Assembly (NCBI GenBank): GCA_025351875.1
Contig: JANXVA010000803.1
Span: 1-40,728, forward strand
DNA from: Myxococcales bacterium
GTDB lineage: Bacteria; Myxococcota_A; Polyangia; Polyangiales; Polyangiaceae
Direction: 5' to 3'
Length of the DNA: 40,728 bases
Shown here: in pieces, positions 16,738 to 23,302 of the stretch
Layout: each line of letters opens with the position of its first letter
How positions within the stretch are numbered: the stretch's first letter is position 1
Made by a program: the position numbers and the translations under genes
The notes under the pieces: model-generated
The model's input: the letters and a program-made list of their open reading frames with translations, nothing else
Database searches by the model: none
Told to the model about the DNA's origin: nothing

Positions 16738-17661
16738 ATGAGGACGTTCGCCGCCATCGTCGCCGGAGTCGCAGCCTGCGCCATCCTCGCCGTCGCGAGC
16801 GACGCGTCCGCGTACTGCCGCTCGACGACGTGCCGCTCGACGAGCACGAAGGAATGCGCGACTGACGAGAACAGCTGCCCGACCGACGGCGCGAGGCTCT
16901 TCTGGCCGACGAGCTGCGTGAGCTACGCGATGAACGAGCTCGGCACGCAGGATCTCGACCCCGTCGACACGCGCAACATCATCCGCAAGACCTTCCAGGC
17001 GTGGACCGAGGTGCCCTGCCCGAAGGGCGGCAACGCGTCGATGACCTTCGAGGAGCGCGACCCCGTCTCCTGCAAGAAGAGCGAGTACAACAAGGACGCT
17101 CACAACCTGAACGTCGTGCTCTTCCAGGACGACGACTGGAAGTACCGCGGCATCGACGGCACGCTCGCGAAGACGAGCGTGACTTACAACGACGAGACCG
17201 GGGAGATCTACGACGCGGACATCGAGGTCAACGCAGCGAACAACACCGTCACGATCACCGACAACCAAGCCAAGATCGAATACGACCTGCAGGCCATCCT
17301 CACGCACGAGGTCGGTCACTTCATCGGCATCGCGCACTCCGCCGAGTCGTCCGCCGTCATGTTCGCTTCGTACTCGCCCGGCTCGACCTCGCAGCGCAAG
17401 CTGACGCCCGACGACATCGACGCGGTCTGCGCGATCTACCCGCCGAACAACGGCGTGGCGTGCAACTCGACGCCGCGCGGGGGCTTCAGCGCTTCGTGCG
17501 ACGCGGCCGACAAAAGCGGCCTCTGCGCCGTGTCCGCGGTCGGCAGCGCCGACGAGCGCAAGGCAGGCGTCGGATCGCTCGCATCGCTGTCGTTCATGGG
17601 TCTCGGCGTGCTTGCGGCGGCGCTCTCACGTCGCGCGAATCGGCTCCGGAGGAGAAAATGA
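16738..17661 (+). CDS. Matrixin-like (M10-type) metalloprotease with C-terminal anchor
   Basis: 307 residues. Signal peptide ending near ASA-Tyr26. Zinc site HEVGHFIGIAH (190-200), a full HExxHxxGxxH, followed by a Met-turn candidate AVMFASY (Met208) and LTPDDIDAVCAIYP, the typical matrixin ending. The N-terminal part of the mature domain has several cysteines (CRSTTC, CATDENSCPTDG) in place of an obvious pro-domain cysteine switch. After the catalytic domain comes a linker, a hydrophobic stretch (SLASLSFMGLGVLAAAL) and a basic tail RRANRLRRRK, an arrangement like sorting/anchor tails of myxobacterial secreted proteins. The stop overlaps the next ATG (ATGA). Expected at the cell surface or secreted. 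Confidence 0.85.
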   Translation: MRTFAAIVAGVAACAILAVASDASAYCRSTTCRSTSTKECATDENSCPTDGARLFWPTSCVSYAMNELGTQDLDPVDTRNIIRKTFQAWTEVPCPKGGNASMTFEERDPVSCKKSEYNKDAHNLNVVLFQDDDWKYRGIDGTLAKTSVTYNDETGEIYDADIEVNAANNTVTITDNQAKIEYDLQAILTHEVGHFIGIAHSAESSAVMFASYSPGSTSQRKLTPDDIDAVCAIYPPNNGVACNSTPRGGFSASCDAADKSGLCAVSAVGSADERKAGVGSLASLSFMGLGVLAAALSRRANRLRRRK

Positions 17662-18905
17662 AGATCTCGCGTTTGCTCGGTGCGGCGCTCGCCGCGACCG
17701 CACTCGTCATCGGCATGCAGGGCTGCTCGTCGACGAACGACGCCACCTCGGGCTCCGGCATCCACTGCACCGCAGGCAACTACGTCTTCTGCCGCTGCGC
17801 CGATCGCGCCGAAGGCACCAAGCTGTGCAAGGACGACGGCGCGAGCTTCGATCCGTGCGCGACAGGAGCTGCCGGCGAGTGCGTCGGCGGCGAGGTCACC
17901 GACCCCGGCACCGGGACTCCGATCCCGCCCGACCAGGTGCCGAAGCCTCCCGATGAGGCTGGTGCGCCCGGATCGCCCGTCGATACGTGCCCCGGTAAGC
18001 CCACCGCCGTGACTCCCGGCGCCGCGATCATCGTCGACGGTGACACCACCGGCGCGGCTGCGGACCTCAAGGGCAAGACGGGCGCGTGCGCCGTCGGCGA
18101 CGGCGGTCCCGATCACGTCTACCACCTGCAGCCGACCGGCACGGGCTCCCTCGAGATCCAGGTGCAAGGCCTCGGCGCGCTGAACCCGCTCTTCTACGTG
18201 CGTGGCACCTGTACGGACGAAGCATCGCAGACGCTCTGCGCACCGCCGCTCGGCGCCGCGAAGCTCGTGAAGAGCCAGATCAACGTCATCGCCGGTCACG
18301 ACTACTTCCTCGTCGTCGACGGCGCCTCCGGCAGCGCGGGCAAGTACCAGCTCACGCTCAAGCTCACGACGGGTTCGTTCTGCGGCGACGGCAAGGTCGA
18401 TCAGGGCGAGGCCTGCGACGACATCAACAAGGTCGACGGCGACGGCTGCTCGCCGAGCTGCACCGCCGTCAACGGCGATCCGGCCGCCGCCGACTGTACG
18501 AACCCGCACAAGGTCGACATGTGGAAGGGCGCCGTCGTCTCCGGCACCGGCAGCACGACGACGTACGGCAACACGTTCGCGAAACCCGGGACCTCCTGCG
18601 ACCCGTCGGTCGGCTCGAACCTGGCTCCTGACCACGTCTACGAGGTCACCGCGCACGCCGCAGGCACGTTGAAGGTCACGATGACCCCGACGGAGGCGAC
18701 CTACAACGTCGTGCTCATCGCCAGGAAGACGTGCACCGACCCGGCGACCCAGGCCGGCGACACGCTCACCAAATGCAACGCGCAGTCGGCGGGTGTCGCC
18801 GAGGTCATCACGGTGCCCGTGGCCTCGGGCGAGAAGATCTACGTCGCCGCAGATGGCGCGCTCACCGCCAAGGGGACGTATACGATCAAGTTCGAGCTCC
18901 CCTGA
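17658..18905 (+). CDS. DUF4215-repeat lipoprotein, paralogue A
   Basis: 415 residues. Lipobox MQG-Cys23. First a small Cys motif CTAGNYVFCRC...EGTKLC.DDG.SF..C (about 36-70), a Pro/Gly linker, then a beta-rich PPC-like domain with GPDHVYHLQPTGTGSLEI, the DUF4215 Cys repeat CGDGKVDQGEACDD...GDGCSPSC, and a second PPC-like domain (APDHVYEVTAHAAGTLKVTM...). DUF4215 repeats are extracellular, disulfide-rich modules common in myxobacteria. The ATG overlaps the protease stop and has GGAGGAG 5 bases ahead, so the pair is coupled. Possible partner or substrate-binding protein of the protease (inference from context only). Confidence 0.8.
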   Translation: MKISRLLGAALAATALVIGMQGCSSTNDATSGSGIHCTAGNYVFCRCADRAEGTKLCKDDGASFDPCATGAAGECVGGEVTDPGTGTPIPPDQVPKPPDEAGAPGSPVDTCPGKPTAVTPGAAIIVDGDTTGAAADLKGKTGACAVGDGGPDHVYHLQPTGTGSLEIQVQGLGALNPLFYVRGTCTDEASQTLCAPPLGAAKLVKSQINVIAGHDYFLVVDGASGSAGKYQLTLKLTTGSFCGDGKVDQGEACDDINKVDGDGCSPSCTAVNGDPAAADCTNPHKVDMWKGAVVSGTGSTTTYGNTFAKPGTSCDPSVGSNLAPDHVYEVTAHAAGTLKVTMTPTEATYNVVLIARKTCTDPATQAGDTLTKCNAQSAGVAEVITVPVASGEKIYVAADGALTAKGTYTIKFELP

Positions 18906-18924
18906 GCCCTCCGTAGAAGCCCCC

Positions 18925-19785
18925 ATGCCGCACCCTCGCTCCTCGCCGCGTCTCCGCCCTCGTCCACGTGTCCTCGCGCTCACCCTTGCAGGCGCGCTCG
19001 GCCTCGTGATCGCCGGCGGCTGCGCCTCGTCGACGAGCGCGACCGACTCGACCGGCGTCAAGTGCACGGCCGGCAACTATGTGTTCTGCCGATGCCAGAA
19101 CCGCGAGGAGGGGACGAAGCTCTGCAACGACGACGGCCACTCGTTCGGCAAGTGCGAGCCTTGCGAGACCGCGACGAACCCGGTGCTCCCGGACGACCCC
19201 AACCATCCGCCCGTCGAGGTGGACGGCGGCAACCCCGACGGGCCTGTGACGTCGGCGACGTGCGGCGACAAGATCGTGCAGGACGGCGAGGACTGCGACG
19301 ACGGCAACACGGTCGAGGACGACGGCTGCGACAGCACCTGTCACCTCTCGGGCACCAATCCGAGCACGACCCGCTCCTGCCCCGGCCTCGACACGCACGT
19401 GTGGACGAAGCCCGTCACGTACGTCGGCACGACCGTCGGCGCGCCGCTCAACGGGAGCGTCAGCCCCAACTGCAAGTCCGACGGCATGAACCCCACGTCG
19501 GGAGCCGCTGGCCCGGACCGCATCTTCAAGGTGACGGCGCACAAGACGGGCAACATGACCGTCACCACGACGGACACCGACTACGACTGCCTCCTCTACG
19601 TGACGCAGACCTGCTCGACGACCGCCGCCGTCACCTACCTGCAGTGCGCACACAACACGATCGGCGTCGGCGGCGAGACGATGACGTTCCCCGTCACCGC
19701 CGGCCAGTCGTACAGCCTCTTCGTCGACGGGGCCGGGATCTCGAAGGTCCAGGGCGTCTTCCGCCTCACGATCGCGATTCAGTAG
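18925..19785 (+). CDS. DUF4215-repeat lipoprotein, paralogue B
   Basis: 286 residues, 19 bases after paralogue A and shorter. Arg-rich signal with IAGG-Cys33. It repeats the N-terminal Cys motif of paralogue A almost exactly (CTAGNYVFCRCQNREEGTKLCNDDG), then one DUF4215 unit CGDKIVQDGEDCDDGNTVEDDGCDSTC and one PPC-like domain (AGPDRIFKVTAHKTGNMTVTT). It lacks the first PPC-like domain that A has before its DUF4215 unit. Probably a tandem duplicate in the same operon. Function unknown; surface location is expected. Confidence 0.8.
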   Translation: MPHPRSSPRLRPRPRVLALTLAGALGLVIAGGCASSTSATDSTGVKCTAGNYVFCRCQNREEGTKLCNDDGHSFGKCEPCETATNPVLPDDPNHPPVEVDGGNPDGPVTSATCGDKIVQDGEDCDDGNTVEDDGCDSTCHLSGTNPSTTRSCPGLDTHVWTKPVTYVGTTVGAPLNGSVSPNCKSDGMNPTSGAAGPDRIFKVTAHKTGNMTVTTTDTDYDCLLYVTQTCSTTAAVTYLQCAHNTIGVGGETMTFPVTAGQSYSLFVDGAGISKVQGVFRLTIAIQ

Positions 19786-19794
19786 AGCTTCTCC

Positions 19795-19836
19795 TCGCCC
19801 TTGCCCTTGCCCTTGCCCTTGCCCGTGCCCGTGCCC
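19795..19836 (+). repeat. Hexanucleotide tandem repeat (TTGCCC/GTGCCC)
   Basis: Seven hexamers: one TCGCCC, four TTGCCC, two GTGCCC, starting 10 bases after the lipoprotein stop and ending 64 bases before the Obg start codon chosen here. A slippage-prone simple repeat; no secondary structure that would make a terminator is evident. Confidence 0.85.
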
Positions 19837-19900
19837 GGTCTCCCTCTCCCTATCGCCCATGGCGCTGGCACCCGGTGGGTGCCTGGTCTATCCCACGTCC

Positions 19901-21304
19901 GTGAAGTTCGTAGACTCGTGCAACGTGGATCTGGTGGCCGGCAGCGGCGGCAACGGCGTCGTGGCGTTCCGGCGCGAGAAATTCGTCCCGTTCGGGGGTC
20001 CTGCCGGAGGTGACGGCGGGCGCGGCGCGGACATCGTCTTCGTCGCCGACGAGGGGCTCTCCACGCTGCTCGACCTCACCTACGGGCGGACGATCCGCGG
20101 CAAGCACGGCGAGCACGGCCAGGGCGCCGACTGCTACGGCCGCGCGGCCGCCGAGGTCCTCGTCCGCGTTCCGCTCGGCACGCAGGTCTACGCACGCGAC
20201 TCGGGTGAGCTCCTCCACGATCTCGACACGCCGAACGCGCGCATCGTCGTCGCGCGCGGCGGCAAGGGCGGGCGCGGCAACATCCACTTCGCGACGCCGT
20301 ACGACCGCGCACCGCGCCGCGCCGAGCCGGGCGAGCCCGGCCAGGAGCTGAAGCTCCGCCTCGAGCTCAAGGTGATGGCCGACGTCGGCCTGCTCGGCTT
20401 CCCGAACGTCGGCAAGTCCACGTTCATTCGCGCCGTGTCGCGTGCGCAGCCGAAGGTCGCGGACTACCCGTTCACGACGCTCACGCCGCACCTCGGCGTG
20501 GTGCGCGTCGGTGACGAGGCGAGCTTCGTGCTCGCGGACATTCCCGGGCTCATCCCGGGTGCGTCCGAGGGCGCGGGCCTCGGGCATCGCTTCCTGAAGC
20601 ACGTCGAACGGTGCCGCGCGCTCCTCCACCTCATCACGCTCGATCCGTCGGAGGACCGCGAGCCGTTCGCGGACTACGTGGCGCTCGTCGACGAGCTCCA
20701 GAAGTTCGATCCCGAGCTGGCGATGAGGCCGCTGCTCGTCGCGATGACGAAGGCGGACCTGCCCGAGGTCCAGGAGGCCTACGCGAAGCTCCGGCCCAAG
20801 TTCGCCAAGAAGAAGATCGACCTGCGGCTCGTTTCCTCCGCGACCGGCGAGGGCGTGCGGCAGCTCGCGATCGACCTCTACAAGCTCGTCACCGGCAAGG
20901 GAAAGGTCGAGGACTGGGACACCCCGCCGGACGTCGAGGCGAGGCCAGCCGTCGACGACGCAGAGCCGCCCGCGGCGAAGAAGCCCGCGGCCAGGAAGCC
21001 TGCGGCCGCGAAGGCGGCGCCCGCCAAGAAGGCCATGAAGCCCATGGCCAAGAAGGCAGCCGCGAAGAAGAAGGCAGCCACGCCCGCCGCGGAGACGCCC
21101 GCGAAGAAGAAGGCAGCCAAGCCCGCCGCGAAGAAGCTCGCCGCGAAGAAGCCCGCCGCGAAGAAGCCCGCCGCGAAGAAGAAGCCCGCCGCGAAGAAGA
21201 AGCCCACCCCCACGAAGGCAGCCAAGCCCGCCGCCCGCAAATCAGCGCCCGCCGCGAAAAAGAAGGCAACCGCGAAGAAGAAGGCGACGAAGGGGCGGCG
21301 CTGA
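19901..21304 (+). CDS. obg: Obg/CgtA GTPase with histone-H1-like tail
   Basis: 467 residues from the GTG chosen, which lines up with the near-invariant Obg start (VKFVD...V..GSGGNGVVAFRREKFVPFGGPAGGDGG). An ATG 42 bases upstream is possible; neither has a clear Shine-Dalgarno. Order: glycine-rich Obg fold (1-155), G domain with GFPNVGKST (P-loop), DYPFTTLTPHLG, DIPGLIPGASEGAGLG (G3), TKAD (G4) and SSATGEG (G5), ending near residue 335. The usual OCT domain is absent; instead about 110 residues of KKPAAKKPAAKK-type Lys/Ala/Pro repeats complete the protein, as in bacterial histone-H1-like proteins. Obg acts in 50S ribosome assembly and stress control; the tail could bind RNA or DNA (inference). 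Confidence 0.9.
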   Translation: MKFVDSCNVDLVAGSGGNGVVAFRREKFVPFGGPAGGDGGRGADIVFVADEGLSTLLDLTYGRTIRGKHGEHGQGADCYGRAAAEVLVRVPLGTQVYARDSGELLHDLDTPNARIVVARGGKGGRGNIHFATPYDRAPRRAEPGEPGQELKLRLELKVMADVGLLGFPNVGKSTFIRAVSRAQPKVADYPFTTLTPHLGVVRVGDEASFVLADIPGLIPGASEGAGLGHRFLKHVERCRALLHLITLDPSEDREPFADYVALVDELQKFDPELAMRPLLVAMTKADLPEVQEAYAKLRPKFAKKKIDLRLVSSATGEGVRQLAIDLYKLVTGKGKVEDWDTPPDVEARPAVDDAEPPAAKKPAARKPAAAKAAPAKKAMKPMAKKAAAKKKAATPAAETPAKKKAAKPAAKKLAAKKPAAKKPAAKKKPAAKKKPTPTKAAKPAARKSAPAAKKKATAKKKATKGRR

Positions 21305-21351
21305 CCGACCTTCGAGCGCTCGTGTCGTCTGATTCACACGACCTGAGCGAC
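21303..21351. repeat. Dispersed palindromic element, copy A
   Basis: Contains GTCGTCTGATTCACACGAC, a 9+1+9 palindrome with one mismatch, flanked by GACCTTCGAGCG and ACCTGAGCGACG. A close relative stands upstream of the E1 alpha gene near 30.8 kb. Here it fills the gap between obg and the FlhB-like gene and ends 8 bases before the latter's ATG. Confidence 0.6.
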
Positions 21352-21359
21352 GGACGAGC

Positions 21360-22397
21360 ATGAGCGACAAGACGGAGGAGGCATCACCAAAGAAGCTCCG
21401 CAAGGCGCAGGAAGAGGGCGATAGCCCCATCTCCTCGTTTGCGAGCCAGTCGGTGGCCTTCCTCTGCGCTGCGTTCGTTGCTCCTGCCGCCATCGCCGCG
21501 CTCGCGTCGAAGACCACGACCGATCTTCGCTCCGCGATCGCGCGCGCCGGCGACCACGCGCCGGTCGTCGTGTTCGATCCGCTTCCCATCGCCACCTCGG
21601 TCGTCGCGCTGACGGTCCCGATCCTCGCGGCGGCGGCGGTCGCCGCGGCGGTCGCCGCGGTGGTGCAGTCTGGCGGCATCGTCGCGACGAAGCGCCTCCA
21701 GCCGAAGCTCGAGCGCTTGAACTTCATCTCCGGCTTCGAGTCGCTCTTCTCGGCCTCGCGCCTCGTCGCCATCGCTCGCGCGGCGCTCTTCGGCGCCGCG
21801 GTCGCGTGGTTCGCGTACGCGGCGCTGCACGATCACGCGGCCGACATCGCGCGGAGCGCGGGGCGCTTGCCGGAGGCCTCCGCGCTCGCGGCCGATCTCG
21901 CGCTCGGCGTCGTGAAGCGAGCCGCCGTCCTCGGCGTGTTCCTGGCCATCCTCGACGTGGTCGTGACGCGCCGTTCGTGGCGCAAGAAGCTCATGATGTC
22001 GAAGGCCGACGTGAAGCGTGAGCACAAGGAGAGCGAGGGCGACCCTCAGCTCAAGGCGGCCCGCGAGCGTGCGCACCACGAGATGCTCGCCGCGGCGACC
22101 GTCGCAAACGTCCAGAAAGCGAGCGTGGTCATCGTGAATCCCGTGCATGTTGCATGTGCCCTCCGCTACGACGAAGAGGACGGCGACGAGGCGCCCGTGG
22201 TCGTGGCCTCGGGTCACGGTGACCTCGCGGCGCGCATCGTCCAGGCCGCGCGGGCTCACAACATCCCCATCCTCCAGGACATCCCGCTCGCGCGCGCGCT
22301 GGTGGAGCTGGAGATCGGCAGCGCCATCCCGGAGGCCCTGTACGAGGCGGTCGCCGAGATCCTCCGTGAGGCGTGGTCGAGCGACGAAGCGCCATGA
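21360..22397 (+). CDS. FlhB/SctU-family export apparatus switch protein
   Basis: 345 residues. The N-terminus SDKTEEASPKKLRKAQEEGDSPIS is the classic FlhB/SctU opening. About four hydrophobic segments follow (about 30-50, 78-103, 135-155, 180-202), then the linker KKLMMSKADVKREHKESEGDP and the cytoplasmic domain. The autocleavage site reads N260-P261-V262-H263 instead of NPTH. The rest (VACALRYDEEDGDEAPVVVASGHGDLAARI...IPILQDIPLARAL...IGSAIPEALYEAVAEIL) matches the family. FlhB/SctU controls substrate switching in flagellar or type III secretion. No other export gene is adjacent, but flgL lies 20 kb away. Whether it is flagellar or T3SS is undecided. Confidence 0.85.
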   Translation: MSDKTEEASPKKLRKAQEEGDSPISSFASQSVAFLCAAFVAPAAIAALASKTTTDLRSAIARAGDHAPVVVFDPLPIATSVVALTVPILAAAAVAAAVAAVVQSGGIVATKRLQPKLERLNFISGFESLFSASRLVAIARAALFGAAVAWFAYAALHDHAADIARSAGRLPEASALAADLALGVVKRAAVLGVFLAILDVVVTRRSWRKKLMMSKADVKREHKESEGDPQLKAARERAHHEMLAAATVANVQKASVVIVNPVHVACALRYDEEDGDEAPVVVASGHGDLAARIVQAARAHNIPILQDIPLARALVELEIGSAIPEALYEAVAEILREAWSSDEAP

Positions 22398-22440
22398 ATC
22401 CCCACCTTCTTCTTGATCTGACGGCGTAAGAGCGCACGAT

Positions 22441-22447
22441 GGGGGGG
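22441..22447 (+). repeat. G7 homopolymer at the start of a lipoprotein gene
   Basis: Seven G residues complete an ATG two bases upstream. One extra G would put that ATG in frame with the lipoprotein; as written, translation must begin at the GTG overlapping the end of the run. Confidence 0.6.
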
Positions 22448-23292
22448 TGGGGCACCGGCATGGTCGAACGGGGAGCGCTGCCGTCGCAGCGCTCCTCTTC
22501 TTGTCGGGATGCAGCGCGGTCCTCGGCATCCAGGATCCCGAGATCGAGGGCTCGATCCTGCCGGGCGTCGATGCAAGCCCCGGCGACGGCCCGATTTCGA
22601 GCGGCGACGGCAGCTCGACGACCGACGGCAGCGATGCCTCGAAGGACGGCACCACGGGCGGTGACGCGGGCGTCGCGTTCGTCGATGACTTCAACCGACC
22701 CGAGGGCGGCCCCGGCAACGGCTGGATCGAGAAGGCGCCGGCTGGCACCTGGCTGACCGTCGGCGGCCGCCTCCTGTGCACGAAGACGACTCCGTCCTCC
22801 CTCGACGAGGGCCTCTACCGTCCGTTCTCCGAGGCTCTGCTCGACGTCGAGGTCTCCGTCGCCTTCAAGCTGAGCGCGCTCCCGCCGGGCTCCGTCCAGG
22901 TTCATGCGCGCGTGCCGCAGAGCGCGATCGCGACTGCCGGCCAGAGCGACGGCTACAGCATCTACGTCCCCAACTCGAGCACCGAGGCCCGCCTCTTCCG
23001 CCTGCGCGGCGCCACCCCGAAGGACCTGAAGAGCCTCACGCTCTCCGAAGCCCTCAACACCACGGACAGCTACCGCTTGCGTCTCCGGGTCACCGGCACG
23101 AACCCTGTCGCCCTCGAGGGCTGGGTCGAGCGGTCCACCAACCCAGGGTTCGTCGTGATCGGCCACGGGACGACCTCCGACTCCGATGCCACGAGGTTCG
23201 ACCAGGCCGGCACCGTGAATCTGGCGCTCGACACGAACGCGAACGCCTCCTACGACGACTTCACGCGCACTCCGGTCAGCCTGCCCCCCTGA
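22447..23292 (+). CDS. Lipoprotein with LamG/jelly-roll-like domain, unknown function
   Basis: 281 residues. From the GTG, a signal HGRTGSAAVAALLFLSGC gives lipobox LSG-Cys22. An Asp/Gly/Ser-rich linker (SSGDGSSTTDGSDASKDG) runs to about residue 75, then a beta-rich domain beginning FVDDFNRPEGGPGNGW and ending NANASYDDFTRTPV, the start and end pattern of concanavalin-like (DUF1080/LamG-type) domains. No catalytic signature is seen. It stands alone, 49 bases after the FlhB-like gene and converging with the ATPase gene. The start is uncertain because of the G7 run. Confidence 0.65.
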   Translation: MGHRHGRTGSAAVAALLFLSGCSAVLGIQDPEIEGSILPGVDASPGDGPISSGDGSSTTDGSDASKDGTTGGDAGVAFVDDFNRPEGGPGNGWIEKAPAGTWLTVGGRLLCTKTTPSSLDEGLYRPFSEALLDVEVSVAFKLSALPPGSVQVHARVPQSAIATAGQSDGYSIYVPNSSTEARLFRLRGATPKDLKSLTLSEALNTTDSYRLRLRVTGTNPVALEGWVERSTNPGFVVIGHGTTSDSDATRFDQAGTVNLALDTNANASYDDFTRTPVSLPP

Positions 23293-23302
23293 GCGCCGTC
23301 CC

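Noticed and set aside
20950-21300. Repeats at the end of obg as a CRISPR or microsatellite array
   Set aside because: In frame, encode a continuous Lys/Ala/Pro tail, and vary only at synonymous or conservative positions.
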